Below are positions 51,614 to 60,310 of a stretch of DNA of 64,000 nucleotides, piece by piece. A program made the position numbers and the translations under genes. Origin of the DNA: Corynebacterium testudinoris (GTDB lineage: Bacteria; Actinomycetota; Actinomycetes; Mycobacteriales; Mycobacteriaceae); assembly GCF_001021045.1 (NCBI RefSeq), contig NZ_CP011545.1, forward strand, positions 2,604,001 to 2,668,000. Reading direction: 5' to 3'. How positions within the stretch are numbered: position 1 is the stretch's first letter; every line of letters starts with the position of its first letter. The notes beneath the pieces are model-generated. The model ran no database searches and was not told where the DNA came from. It was given only the letters and a program-made list of their open reading frames with translations.

Positions 51614-51658
51614 TTGACATAGATCACACTCGTCCATATACTGACCGAACGATCGGTT
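51614..51658 (+). promoter_or_regulatory. paaA promoter with overlapping PaaR operator
   Basis: TTGACA (51614-51619) and TATACT (51637-51642) are 17 bp apart, close to consensus. A palindrome with core ACCG-N6-CGGT (51644-51657) starts just after the -10, ideal for steric repression. Confidence 0.8.
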
Positions 51659-51690
51659 ATTCGACCTCCCCAGCAAAGGACGTAACCTAA

Positions 51691-52641
51691 GTGACTACCA
51701 GCACAGGCCAGGAGGCTTTCGAGCGGATCATCGCCGAGGACTCCCGCATCGAACCCACCGACTGGATGCCCGACGCCTACCGCAAGACCCTCACCCGCCA
51801 GATCTCCCAGCACGCACACTCAGAGATCATCGGGATGCAGCCGGAGGCCAACTGGATCTCCCGCGCGCCTTCCCTCAAGCGCAAAGCCATCCTCATCGCC
51901 AAAGTCCAAGACGAAGCCGGCCACGGCCTCTACCTCTACTCCGGCGCCGAGACCCTGGGCACCGGCCGTGATGAACTCGTAGACCAGCTGCTCACCGGCC
52001 GCGCCAAATACTCCTCGATCTTCAACTACCCGGCGCGCACGTGGGCCGACATCGGGGCCATCGGCTGGCTGGTCGACGGCGCCGCCATCTGCAACCAGGT
52101 CCCTCTCTGCCGCGCGTCCTACGCCCCCTACGGTCGCGCGATGGTCCGCATCTGCAAGGAAGAGTCCTTCCACCAGCGCCAAGGCTGGGAAATCCTCTAC
52201 GAACTCGCCCACGGCACCGAGGCACAAAAACAGATGGCGCAGGAATCCATCAACCGCTTCTACGGCCCCGCCCTGCAAATGTTCGGCCCGCCCGACGAGG
52301 ATTCGCCCAACTCACAGCAGTCCATGGAGTGGAAGATTAAGCGCTTCTCCAATGATGAGCTGCGCCAACGCTTCGTCGACATGATCGTCCCCCAGGTCGA
52401 AGCCCTCGGCCTCACCTTCGATGACCCGGACCTCACATGGAACGAGGAACGCGGCCACTACGACTACGGCGAGCTGGACTGGAGCGAGTTCAAAGCCGTC
52501 ATCCGCGGCGAGGGACCATGCAACGTGCAGCGGATGCAGCGGCGTCGACAAGCACACAACGACGGCGCCTGGGTGCTGGAGGCCGCCGCGGCCTACGCCG
52601 AGAAGACCGCCCGCGCCACCGACTCCCACCTCATCGCCTAG
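51691..52641 (+). CDS. paaA: Phenylacetyl-CoA epoxidase catalytic subunit PaaA
   Basis: A 316-residue diiron oxygenase subunit. The ferritin-like helices carry the metal ligands in [15 protein letters not shown] and [13 protein letters not shown] (two EX2H-type motifs). It epoxidises the aromatic ring of phenylacetyl-CoA with oxygen and electrons from PaaE. The start is a GTG at 51691. It is the first gene of the long operon. Confidence 0.96.
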   Translation: MTTSTGQEAFERIIAEDSRIEPTDWMPDAYRKTLTRQISQHAHSEIIGMQPEANWISRAPSLKRKAILIAKVQDEAGHGLYLYSGAETLGTGRDELVDQLLTGRAKYSSIFNYPARTWADIGAIGWLVDGAAICNQVPLCRASYAPYGRAMVRICKEESFHQRQGWEILYELAHGTEAQKQMAQESINRFYGPALQMFGPPDEDSPNSQQSMEWKIKRFSNDELRQRFVDMIVPQVEALGLTFDDPDLTWNEERGHYDYGELDWSEFKAVIRGEGPCNVQRMQRRRQAHNDGAWVLEAAAAYAEKTARATDSHLIA

Positions 52642-52659
52642 TTAATAAGGAGCCAACCC

Positions 52660-52950
52660 ATGTCCGAACAGCAGACGTGGCCCATGTGGGAGGTCTTCGT
52701 CCGATCCTCCCGTGGCCTGTCCCACGTCCACGCCGGTTCCTTGCACGCGCCCGACGCCACCATGGCCCTGCGCAATGCCCGTGACCTCTACACCCGCCGC
52801 AATGAGGGCACCTCCGTGTGGGTCGTCCCCTCCGAGGCCGTGACCTCCTCTGATCCCGATTCCAAGGGCGGCTACTTCGAATCAGCCTCCGGCAAGAACT
52901 ACCGCCACGCCACCTATTACGACAAGTCGGAAGGGGTGCCGCACCTGTGA
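52660..52950 (+). CDS. paaB: Phenylacetyl-CoA epoxidase subunit PaaB
   Basis: A 96-residue subunit, WPMWEVFVRSSRGLSHVHAG and DATMALRNARDLYTRRNEG being conserved. PaaB is a small structural/bridging subunit of the PaaABCE complex. It begins after AATAAGGAGCC. Its stop overlaps the paaC start. Confidence 0.95.
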   Translation: MSEQQTWPMWEVFVRSSRGLSHVHAGSLHAPDATMALRNARDLYTRRNEGTSVWVVPSEAVTSSDPDSKGGYFESASGKNYRHATYYDKSEGVPHL

Positions 52951-53783
52951 ATAACTTCGCCTCCGTCGACTCCGCCACCCGCCAAACCCAGGGCGAATCG
53001 CTCACCGCCGAGGACGTCCAGCACTCCGGTGCCGCAGCCTCCCCGGATGTCGCGGCGTACGCCACGATGCTTGCCGACGACGCCCTCATCCTCGGCCAGC
53101 GCCTCAGCTGGTGGGTCTCCCGCGCCCCGGAGATGGAAGAAGACATCGCGCTGGCCAACATCGCGCTCGACCTCATCGGCCACGCTCGTTTCCTTTATTC
53201 TTACGCCGGCACAGCCTCGAACCAGACCGAAGACAACCTCGCCTACTTCCGCGATGAGGAAGAGTTCCGCTCCGCCCGCCTCATGGAGCAGGAGAACGGC
53301 GACTTCGGCCAGACCATTGCCCGCCAGCTCATCGCCTCCTATTACATGTACGGCCTGTACTCGGCCCTGCTCGACTCCACCGATCCCACCATTGCCGCCA
53401 TCGCCGCGAAAGCGATCAAGGAAGTCGAGTACCACGTCGACCACGCGAGCCAATGGGTCCTGCGCCTGAGCCTGGGCACCGACTATTCCAAGGAGAGGAT
53501 CGAGGAAGGCCTGTTCTACATGTGGCCCTACATCGCGGAGCTATTCGAGGACCTGCCCCTTCACACCACCCTCGCCGAGCAGGGTATTGCCGTTGCGCCC
53601 TCGAGCCTCAAGGCGCAATTCGACGAGCGCATCGCTCACCTTCTCACCATGGCCGAGCTCGAGATCCCTGCCACCCCGCAGGCGATGTCTGGCCACCGCA
53701 CCGGCTGCTTCTCCGAGCACCGCGGCTACATCCTCCTCGAAATGCAGTCCCTCGCCCGCCAACATCCCGGCGCGACCTGGTGA
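52947..53783 (+). CDS. paaC: Phenylacetyl-CoA epoxidase subunit PaaC
   Basis: A 278-residue structural subunit of the epoxidase, related to PaaA but without a full diiron site. The conserved LADDALILGQRLSWWVSRAPEMEEDIALANIALDLIGHARFLY and the EVEYHVDHAS motif are seen. The GTG start overlaps the paaB TGA (GTGA), so translation is coupled. Confidence 0.95.
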   Translation: MNNFASVDSATRQTQGESLTAEDVQHSGAAASPDVAAYATMLADDALILGQRLSWWVSRAPEMEEDIALANIALDLIGHARFLYSYAGTASNQTEDNLAYFRDEEEFRSARLMEQENGDFGQTIARQLIASYYMYGLYSALLDSTDPTIAAIAAKAIKEVEYHVDHASQWVLRLSLGTDYSKERIEEGLFYMWPYIAELFEDLPLHTTLAEQGIAVAPSSLKAQFDERIAHLLTMAELEIPATPQAMSGHRTGCFSEHRGYILLEMQSLARQHPGATW

Positions 53784-53788
53784 TCACC

Positions 53789-54316
53789 ATGTCTACCCAC
53801 CCCCTGCGCCCCACCGACCCCGCGGATGCCCGGGTCTGGGATACCGCCGCAGCCGTCCCCGATCCGGAGATTCCCGTCATCTCCATCGCTGACCTGGGCA
53901 TTCTGCGCCGCGCCGCCATCATTGATGGCCAGGCCGTTGTCACCATCACCCCGACCTACTCCGGGTGTCCGGCCATGGACTACATCAGCCGAGAAGTCTC
54001 GGAAGCCCTCGCCGCCGCCGGCTACGAGGACGCGGTGGTGGACCTCGTGCTGCAACCCGCCTGGAGCACCGATTGGATCACCGAACAGGGGCGTGACCAG
54101 CTCCGCGAGTACGGCATCGCCCCTCCCCAGCACCACACCTCCCCCGTCGCCCCAGGCCCCATCCCCTTAACGCTGGCGCCCCCCACCCCGGTTCCGTGCC
54201 CCCGCTGCCGCTCGACCCGGACTAAGAAACTCGCCCAATTCGGCTCCACCTCCTGCAAAGCGCTCTATAGCTGCCAGGACTGCCTCGAACCCTTCGACTA
54301 CTTCAAGGTGCACTGA
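53789..54316 (+). CDS. paaD: Phenylacetate pathway assembly protein PaaD
   Basis: A 175-residue protein with an N-terminal MIP18/DUF59 domain (VPDPEIPVISIADLGILRRA, PTYSGCPAMDYIS). The C-terminal zinc ribbon has CPRC, an STSCKALYSCQDC pattern and a terminal FDYFKVH. It probably helps mature the iron centres of the epoxidase. The ATG at 53789 starts 6 bp after paaC; its stop overlaps the paaE ATG. Confidence 0.92.
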   Translation: MSTHPLRPTDPADARVWDTAAAVPDPEIPVISIADLGILRRAAIIDGQAVVTITPTYSGCPAMDYISREVSEALAAAGYEDAVVDLVLQPAWSTDWITEQGRDQLREYGIAPPQHHTSPVAPGPIPLTLAPPTPVPCPRCRSTRTKKLAQFGSTSCKALYSCQDCLEPFDYFKVH

Positions 54317-55494
54317 TGTCTGCAACCGCGTCTGCTCCCGAATCCACCAAGCAGAGGGCAAAGTTCCAACCCCTCGAAGTCTCCGAAGTCCGCCGGCTGA
54401 CCGACAACGCCGTCGAGGTCAGCTTCGCGGTGCCGGAAGAACTGCGCGCGGACTACGACTATGTTCCCGGCCAGTACGTTGCCCTCCGCGCCACGATCGA
54501 CGGCCAGGAAGTTCGTCGTTCCTACTCCATCTGCGATATCCCCCAATCCGGCATCATCCGCGTCGCCATCAAGCGCGACCTCGGCGGGGTGTTCTCCACC
54601 TGGGCCAACGATGAGCTGCAGCCGGGCACCGTCATCGAGGTGATGAACCCACAGGGGGCGTTCACTTCCCGGGTGCACGTCACCTCCCTCAACGATGCTC
54701 AGGCCCTGCTCAAAGAAGAGCTTGCCGACGTCGGCGGTGCTCCCCATCTCGTCGCCATCGCCGCCGGGTCCGGCATCACCCCCATCATGTCCATCGCGCA
54801 GGCGCTCCTCTCCGGCTCCCCCACCGCAACGTTCGAGCTGGTCTACGCCAACAAGGGTGGCAGCGACGTCATGTTTGCGGAAGAGCTGGGCGATCTCAAG
54901 GACAAGTACCCCACCCGCTTCGCCGTCCACCACGTCCTCTCTCGCGAGCAGCGCGTCAACCCGCTGTTCTCGGGGCGTATTGATGACGAGAAGTTGAAGA
55001 TCCTCCTGGACAAGGTCATCCTCACGGAAGACACCCGCGAGTGGTTCCTGTGCGGCCCCTTCGAGATGGTCCAGCTCGTCCGCGACGAGCTTGCTGCGCG
55101 CGGCGTGGACAACGAGAACATTCGTTTCGAGCTCTTCTCCACCGGCAAACCCTCCGACGGCCCGCAACAGGGCAATACCGGCCGGCCCGTCATTGTCGAC
55201 CCTTCGGGCAAGAACATCACCATTTCCTTCCAGCTCGATGGCCTCTCCGGCAGCATCGAATCCCCCGCATCCGCCAACGAAACGGTCCTCAACGCCGCCC
55301 TCCGCGCCCGCCCCGACGTGCCTTTCGCCTGCGCTGGCGGCGTCTGCGGCACCTGCCGCGCCAAGGTCGTCGAAGGTGAGTTCACGATGGATGAGAACTA
55401 CGCGCTGGAGCCCGACGAGGTCGCCCGCGGCTACGTCCTCACCTGCCAGACCCGCCCGACGGGCGAGTCCATCACCGTCGACTACGACGCCTAA
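54316..55494 (+). CDS. paaE: Phenylacetyl-CoA epoxidase reductase PaaE
   Basis: A 392-residue oxidoreductase with an N-terminal FAD-binding domain (YVPGQYVALRA, RSYSICD), an NAD-binding domain (IAAGSGITPIMSIAQALL, FLCGPFEMVQ), and a C-terminal plant-type 2Fe-2S domain (CAGGVCGTCRAKVVEGE, LTCQ). It transfers electrons from NADPH or NADH to PaaA. The ATG overlaps the paaD stop (TGATG). Confidence 0.95.
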   Translation: MSATASAPESTKQRAKFQPLEVSEVRRLTDNAVEVSFAVPEELRADYDYVPGQYVALRATIDGQEVRRSYSICDIPQSGIIRVAIKRDLGGVFSTWANDELQPGTVIEVMNPQGAFTSRVHVTSLNDAQALLKEELADVGGAPHLVAIAAGSGITPIMSIAQALLSGSPTATFELVYANKGGSDVMFAEELGDLKDKYPTRFAVHHVLSREQRVNPLFSGRIDDEKLKILLDKVILTEDTREWFLCGPFEMVQLVRDELAARGVDNENIRFELFSTGKPSDGPQQGNTGRPVIVDPSGKNITISFQLDGLSGSIESPASANETVLNAALRARPDVPFACAGGVCGTCRAKVVEGEFTMDENYALEPDEVARGYVLTCQTRPTGESITVDYDA

Positions 55495-55506
55495 CCGGGA
55501 GCCCAA

Positions 55507-56277
55507 ATGATCGATCTCATCGTCGACGGATCCACCGCAGAGGTGGTGCTCAACAACCCGCGGGCGCTCAATTCCCTCACGGAAGCTGACCTGCAGGAGC
55601 TTTCCCAGGCCTACACCGAGGCCGCCCAACGCAACGTTCGTTCCCTCCTGCTGCGCGGCGAGGGCAAAGCATTTAGCGCGGGCCGTAATATTCGCGGACT
55701 CAACCCGGCCGACGATGACGCCACGGACTACCTCGCCAACAAGGTCACTCCCGTGCTCAAGCAGATGAGCACCTTCCCCGCCCCGACCTTCACGGCTGTC
55801 CACGGGGTCTGCCTCGGTGTCGGCCTGGGCCTGGTCATCGCCAGTGACATTGCCTACGTCGCCGAGGATGCCACCTTCGGTTCCCCCTTCGCCAACCTCG
55901 GCGCCACCCTCGACTCCGGCGGGCACGCCCTGTTCGTGGAACGCCTGGGAGCCCACCGCGCCATGGATCTCATCGTCACCGGCGATATGATCTCCGGCCG
56001 CGAGGCGGTGGACGCTGGATTGTTCTCCCGCGCGCTCCCCGCCGATGAGCTCCTTGACTTCGCCCGCGAGAAGGCGGCCCGCGCAGCCGAGGGCGCCACC
56101 TTAGCTTTCCTGGCCAGCCGCACACTCGTCCACGACATCCGCGATCAGCGCCTCGGACTGTGGGAATCGGTCGACGAGGAAAACCTCGCGCAGGGCCGAC
56201 TATGTTCCTCCGCCGACTACGCGGAGGGTTTCGCTGCCTTCAACGACAAACGTCGCCCCACCTTCCACGGCCGTTAA
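55507..56277 (+). CDS. paaG: Epoxyphenylacetyl-CoA isomerase PaaG-like
   Basis: A 256-residue crotonase-fold enzyme. The oxyanion loop appears in FSAGRNIRGL and GVCLGVGLGLVIASDIAYV. The aspartate of LGATLDSGG is typical of PaaG rather than of a hydratase, supporting the isomerase that makes oxepin-CoA. It starts 12 bp after paaE with GGGAGCC as Shine-Dalgarno. PaaG or PaaF-like functions can be interchanged by name, so the label is based on the DSGG motif. Confidence 0.85.
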   Translation: MIDLIVDGSTAEVVLNNPRALNSLTEADLQELSQAYTEAAQRNVRSLLLRGEGKAFSAGRNIRGLNPADDDATDYLANKVTPVLKQMSTFPAPTFTAVHGVCLGVGLGLVIASDIAYVAEDATFGSPFANLGATLDSGGHALFVERLGAHRAMDLIVTGDMISGREAVDAGLFSRALPADELLDFAREKAARAAEGATLAFLASRTLVHDIRDQRLGLWESVDEENLAQGRLCSSADYAEGFAAFNDKRRPTFHGR

Positions 56278-56311
56278 CACCACCGCCTCGAAACCTCCTA
56301 GGAGCACCCCA

Positions 56312-57514
56312 GTGAGCACTGACGCCTTTCTCGTTTCCGGCCGCCGGACCCCCGTCGGCCGCTACGGCGGAGCTCTCTCCTCTGTCCGTCCGGATGACCT
56401 CGCTGCCCTCACCATCCGCGCGGTCATCGAGGACGCCGGCATCGACCCGTCGGCGGTCGACGAGGTGATCCTCGGCAACGCCAACGGTGCCGGCGAGGAG
56501 AATCGTAACGTCGCCCGCATGGCGTGGTTGCTGGCTGGCTACCCGGATTCCGTCCCCGGTATCACCGTCAATCGCCTGTGCGCCTCCGGGATGTCGGCGA
56601 TTGCCCTGGCCACGGCGATGGTGAATTCGGGGCAGGCGGACGTCGTTGTCGCCGGCGGGGTGGAGTCGATGTCGCGGGCTCCGTGGGTCGTCGAAAAGCC
56701 GCGCAGCGGGTTTGCCAAGCCTGGCGAGACCTTCGATACCTCCATCGGCTGGCGTTTTATCAACCCGAAGTTCGCAAGCCAGGAGAAGACGACGTTTTCC
56801 ATGCCGGAGACGGCTGAGGAGGTCGCGCGGGTGTGCACCATTTCGCGGGAGGATGCCGACGCTTTCGCCGCCCAGTCCCAGGCTCGCGCCCTCGCCGCCA
56901 TCGAGGCCGGCTACTTTGTCCCCGAGATCGTCCCCGTTGAGATCACCGATCGCAAGGGCAACACCACGCTCATCGACACCGATGAGGGGCCGCGCCCCGG
57001 CACCACGCCGGAGGTCCTGGCCGCGTTGCGCCCGGTGGTCGAGGGGGGCAAGGTCGTCACGGCTGGCAATTCTTCATCGCTTAACGACGGCGCCTCCGCC
57101 ATCCTCGTCGTCAGCCAGCGCGCCGTCGAGCGTTACGGCCTCACACCCCGCGCCCGGGTCGTCGCGAATGCCAACGCGGGCCTGGCCCCGGAGGTCATGG
57201 GTCTGGGTCCGATCCCTGCCACACGCCGCGTCCTAGAGAAAGCCGGGTGGAACATCGGCAGCGTCGATGCCATCGAGCTCAACGAGGCTTTTGCCACCCA
57301 GTCGCTGGCATGTATCCGCGAGCTAGAACTCGATGAGAACAAAGTCAACGCCTGGGGCGGGGCCATCGCGCTGGGCCATCCCCTCGGCTCGTCGGGGTCC
57401 CGGATCACCATCACCCTGCTCAACCGCCTGGAGCACGAGGGCAGCCAGCGCGGCATCGCCACGATGTGCATCGGCGTCGGCCAGGGTGCCGCCATCGCAA
57501 TTGAGAGGGTCTAA
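56312..57514 (+). CDS. paaJ: 3-oxoadipyl-CoA/3-oxo-5,6-dehydrosuberyl-CoA thiolase
   Basis: A 400-residue thiolase. The acylated cysteine lies in NRLCASGMSAIALA, the general-base motifs in NEAFATQSLACIRE and GGAIALGHPLGSSGSR, and the second cysteine in MCIGVGQGAA. It performs the two thiolytic steps of the pathway. The start is GTG 56312 after CCTAGGAGCACC. It could also be called PcaF by similarity, but the position in the paa run favours PaaJ. Confidence 0.9.
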   Translation: MSTDAFLVSGRRTPVGRYGGALSSVRPDDLAALTIRAVIEDAGIDPSAVDEVILGNANGAGEENRNVARMAWLLAGYPDSVPGITVNRLCASGMSAIALATAMVNSGQADVVVAGGVESMSRAPWVVEKPRSGFAKPGETFDTSIGWRFINPKFASQEKTTFSMPETAEEVARVCTISREDADAFAAQSQARALAAIEAGYFVPEIVPVEITDRKGNTTLIDTDEGPRPGTTPEVLAALRPVVEGGKVVTAGNSSSLNDGASAILVVSQRAVERYGLTPRARVVANANAGLAPEVMGLGPIPATRRVLEKAGWNIGSVDAIELNEAFATQSLACIRELELDENKVNAWGGAIALGHPLGSSGSRITITLLNRLEHEGSQRGIATMCIGVGQGAAIAIERV

Positions 57515-57518
57515 GACC

Positions 57519-58280
57519 ATGACATTCCCGGAGTTTAGTGCCCTGACCGTCTCCGAGTCGGACGATCGGCTCCTGGTCCAGCTCACCCGCCCCGAGGTCC
57601 GCAACGCGATTGATGAGCAGATGGTCAGCGAGCTCCACACCATCTGCTCCTACTTGGAGCACAACCCCAAGATCCTCCTCATCACTGGGTGTGAGGCCAA
57701 GGGCAAGGGCATCTTCGCTTCGGGCGCTGATATTGGTCAGCTGCGCGAACGCCGCCGCGACGATGCCCTCCGCGGGGTCAACAACACCATTTTTCAGCGC
57801 ATCGCGCAGTTGCCGTCCCCGGTCATCGCCGCCGTCGATGGTTATGCGCTGGGCGGTGGCCTGGAACTGGCCCTGGCCGCCGACTTCCGAATCGCCACCC
57901 CGGACGCCACGTTTGGTCAGCCGGAAGCCAGCCTGGGAATCATTGCCGCAGCGGGTGGGCTCTGGCGGCTCAAGGAGCTCGTCGGCGTGGCCGTCGCTAA
58001 GGAAATCCTCCTGGCCGGCCGCCTGGTGTCCGGACGCGAGGCCCTCGATCTCCACCTGGTCACCGAGCTGCACTCTCCCGCCGACCTCCTCGACGCCGCG
58101 CAGAGCCTAGCCGATCGCATCGCCGCCCTCGATCCGCTCGCCGTGCGCCTGAGCAAGCAGGTAATGGCGATGCCGACGGCCGCTCACCCGGCGGTGGACA
58201 ACATTGCCCAGGCCATCCTCTTCGAATCGGACGCGAAGTTCGATCGCATGCAGGCGTTCCTTGACCGAAAGAAGAAATAG
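57519..58280 (+). CDS. paaF: Enoyl-CoA hydratase, PaaF-like
   Basis: A 253-residue crotonase with catalytic oxyanion residues in FASGADIGQLRER and GYALGGGLELALAADFRIATP, and the glutamate in FGQPEASLGIIAAAGG. It hydrates the 2,3-dehydroadipyl-CoA intermediate. The gene starts 5 bp after paaJ, whose end supplies the GAGAGGGTC Shine-Dalgarno. The usual PG before AGG in this family is replaced by AA. Confidence 0.87.
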   Translation: MTFPEFSALTVSESDDRLLVQLTRPEVRNAIDEQMVSELHTICSYLEHNPKILLITGCEAKGKGIFASGADIGQLRERRRDDALRGVNNTIFQRIAQLPSPVIAAVDGYALGGGLELALAADFRIATPDATFGQPEASLGIIAAAGGLWRLKELVGVAVAKEILLAGRLVSGREALDLHLVTELHSPADLLDAAQSLADRIAALDPLAVRLSKQVMAMPTAAHPAVDNIAQAILFESDAKFDRMQAFLDRKKK

Positions 58281-58281
58281 C

Positions 58282-59118
58282 ATGAGTATCCCCAAGCAAG
58301 TTGGCGTCCTCGGTGGCGGCCGCATGGGCGCAGGAATCGCCCATTCTTTCCTCGCCGCCGGTGCTTCCGTCACGGTCGTTGATGTCAATGACGCCGCCGT
58401 CACCGCCGCCCGCGAACGCATCGCCCAGGACGTCGCCGGTTCCTTTGCCCGGGGTGCGGAGGGTTCCCCCGAGGAGTGGATGGACCGGCTCACTGTGACC
58501 ACCGACCCGGCGGCCTTTGCCCATCACCCGCTGATCATCGAAGCCGTGCCGGAGTCCATCGAGCTGAAGATTAGTTCTTTCCGGACGATCGCCGAACACT
58601 CCCCCGCCGCGGCCATCGCCACCAATACGTCGTCGCTGTCGGTCACCGACTTAGCGGGCATCGTGGACAATGACGTCATTGGGCTGCATTTTTTCAACCC
58701 GGTGCCCGCTTCGAAGCTCGTGGAAATCGTCGTCGCTGACTCCACCCCGCCCTCCCTGGTCAAGGATGCGAAGGTCTGGGTGGAGGGCCTGGGCAAGACG
58801 CCGATCGTGGTCAAGGACTCCCCCGGTTTCGCCTCATCCCGCCTGGGTGTAGCCATCGCCATCGAGGCGATCCGCATGGTTGAGGAGGGCGTGGCCAGCG
58901 CCGAGGACATCGACCAGGCCATGGTCCTGGGCTACAAGTTCCCGGTTGGTCCGCTCGCGCTCACCGATATCGTCGGCCTCGACGTGCGTTTGGGGATCGC
59001 GGAGTACCTCGAGTCGTCCTTAGGCCCCCGCTTCGCCCCGCCGCAGCTCATGCGCGATATGGTCGCCCGCGGTGAGCTCGGCCGCAAGTCCGGCAAGGGC
59101 TTCTACGACTACCGCTAG
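58282..59118 (+). CDS. paaH: 3-hydroxyadipyl-CoA dehydrogenase
   Basis: A 278-residue NAD-dependent 3-hydroxyacyl-CoA dehydrogenase. The dinucleotide loop is GVLGGGRMGAGIAHSFLAAGASVTVVDVN, and the catalytic region IGLHFFNPVPASKLVEIV, KDSPGFASSRLG. It oxidises the 3-hydroxyacyl-CoA. The last 36 bp are repeated at 60275-60310 after an inserted TetR-HPP cassette, so the original 3' end is probably split by duplication. Its stop here is TAG. Confidence 0.93.
   Translation: MSIPKQVGVLGGGRMGAGIAHSFLAAGASVTVVDVNDAAVTAARERIAQDVAGSFARGAEGSPEEWMDRLTVTTDPAAFAHHPLIIEAVPESIELKISSFRTIAEHSPAAAIATNTSSLSVTDLAGIVDNDVIGLHFFNPVPASKLVEIVVADSTPPSLVKDAKVWVEGLGKTPIVVKDSPGFASSRLGVAIAIEAIRMVEEGVASAEDIDQAMVLGYKFPVGPLALTDIVGLDVRLGIAEYLESSLGPRFAPPQLMRDMVARGELGRKSGKGFYDYR
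59082..59117 (+). repeat. 36-bp direct repeat, left copy (3' end of paaH)
   Basis: The last codons of paaH up to the TA of the stop. It is identical at all 36 positions to 60275-60310. The final CTA also serves as the reverse-strand TAG stop of the TetR gene. Confidence 0.9.
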
Positions 59119-59669
59119 TTGTTGGCGGCCAGTAGCCGATCGGCTGCCGCCTTCGCTTGCTCAGCGGCGTCGGCATTCCCCGAGATACCCGCGGTGACCA
59201 TGCATCCTTCTATCAGGAGGAAGATCGCATCTGCTGTAGCTTGCGGCGCACCCGTTCCGGCTACGACGTCGTTCACATAGTTGCGCAGGCGTATCTTGTG
59301 TCGACGCACCGACTCTGCGACGTCGAGAGAAGTCCCGCCGAGTTCACCGAATGCGTTGATCCAGGCGCATCCGCGGTGACCTTCGCCCGCGAGCCAGTCT
59401 GAGAGCCAATCGAATATCGCCAGCACCTGACCCTTTGGCTGCGTTTCTTGGGCAACCCGCTGTGCTAACGAGGCGCGCCATCGTTCATCACGACGATCGA
59501 GCATCGCCACCGCGATCGCATCCTTGCCTGCGAACAGTGAGTAGATGCGCTTGAGAGGCAGACCGGATGCAGCGCGGAGGGCATCCATCCCGACGGCTTG
59601 ATACCCGCGTTCGTAGAAGAGCTCTTCAGCTGCGTCAAGCAGTTGATCACGAGCCGTTTGAGACGACAT
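59115..59669 (-). CDS. TetR-family regulator of the HPP gene
   Basis: A 184-residue TetR repressor. The helix-turn-helix is ARDQLLDAAEELFYERGYQAVGMDALRAASGLPLKRIYSLFAGKDAIAVAMLD. The sequence is close to YxaF/LmrA-like TetR proteins with a conserved C-terminal CAWINAFGELGG region. Two palindromes AGAACGNTCGTTCT lie in the intergenic region with the divergent HPP gene. It ends in the left copy of the 36-bp repeat. It is probably not a paa regulator. Confidence 0.88.
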   Translation of the reverse strand: MSSQTARDQLLDAAEELFYERGYQAVGMDALRAASGLPLKRIYSLFAGKDAIAVAMLDRRDERWRASLAQRVAQETQPKGQVLAIFDWLSDWLAGEGHRGCAWINAFGELGGTSLDVAESVRRHKIRLRNYVNDVVAGTGAPQATADAIFLLIEGCMVTAGISGNADAAEQAKAAADRLLAANN

Positions 59670-59702
59670 GGCTGTCCACCGGAACCTTTCAAAGTTGCGT
59701 TG

Positions 59703-59750
59703 AGAACGGTCGTTCTATACTCTACCAAGCACGTAGAGAACGATCGTTCT
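59703..59750. promoter_or_regulatory. Twin TetR operators between regulator and HPP gene
   Basis: AGAACGGTCGTTCT at 59703-59716 and the perfect palindrome AGAACGATCGTTCT at 59737-59750, centres 34 bp apart. Between them TATACT (59716-59721) can act as a -10. Confidence 0.8.
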
Positions 59751-59773
59751 CGCACAGCGAAAGGAACGCGGTC

Positions 59774-60274
59774 GTGACATCAGATGTGAAGCCGATCTTT
59801 GCCAGCAGAGCACCCGCACGCCCAGCAATTTCCACCCTGCTGGTGGCGACACTCACCTCGACGGCAGCGCTGACTGCACTTGTCGCCCTCGGAGCCCTAT
59901 CGGGACACTTGCTGCTCATCCCACCCATGGCTGCGAGCATGGCCCTGATCGCCGGTGCGCCGTCATTGCCGTTGGCACAGCCCCGTCACGTAATCGGAGG
60001 TCAGGTAATCTCGGCCATCGTTGGTGTCACGGTCGGGCTGGCGAGCCACTCACTTTGGGCTGCCGCCATCGCCGGAGGCTTCGCGCTTGGCGCAATGCTG
60101 CTGACGCGCACGTCGCATTCACCAGCAGCAGCCACCGCTGTAATCGGAGCAATGCTGACACAGGGGCACATCTCATTCGTGATCTGCGCTGGTCTCGGGG
60201 CTGGAGTGCTCGTACTGTTCGGACTGCTTCGTTCCACACTGAAACGTGTGGCCTATCCGGCGTATTGGTGGTAA
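59774..60274 (+). CDS. HPP-family membrane protein
   Basis: A 166-residue integral membrane protein of the HPP family. The pattern LLIPPMAASMALIAGAPSLPLAQPRHVIGGQVISA carries the PP motif and the glycine-rich loop, with four to five helices. A family member in cyanobacteria is a nitrite transporter, but the substrate here is unknown. The GTG at 59774 follows AAAGGAACGCG. Its stop is directly followed by the second 36-bp repeat. Confidence 0.85.
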   Translation: MTSDVKPIFASRAPARPAISTLLVATLTSTAALTALVALGALSGHLLLIPPMAASMALIAGAPSLPLAQPRHVIGGQVISAIVGVTVGLASHSLWAAAIAGGFALGAMLLTRTSHSPAAATAVIGAMLTQGHISFVICAGLGAGVLVLFGLLRSTLKRVAYPAYWW

Positions 60275-60310
60275 CCGCAAGTCCGGCAAGGGCTTCTACG
60301 ACTACCGCTA
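60275..60310 (+). repeat. 36-bp direct repeat, right copy
   Basis: A perfect copy of 59082-59117 directly after the HPP stop. Here the frame of paaH would end in TAA at 60309-60311, and the reverse strand CTA supplies the TAG stop of the thioesterase gene. Confidence 0.9.

Larger units (their letters stand above)
59118..60274. mobile_element. Possible inserted cassette: TetR regulator plus HPP-family protein
   Basis: About 1.16 kb between two identical 36-bp repeats of the paaH 3' end. It carries a divergent TetR-HPP pair, with visibly lower GC and a different codon pattern from the flanking paa genes. No integrase or transposase was recognised. Interpretation as a gained element is inference. 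Confidence 0.6.

Noticed and set aside
54298..55956. A 552-codon frame on the minus strand opposite paaE/paaG
   Set aside because: It mirrors the codon bias of paaE and paaG; the plus strand encodes complete, well-known enzymes.
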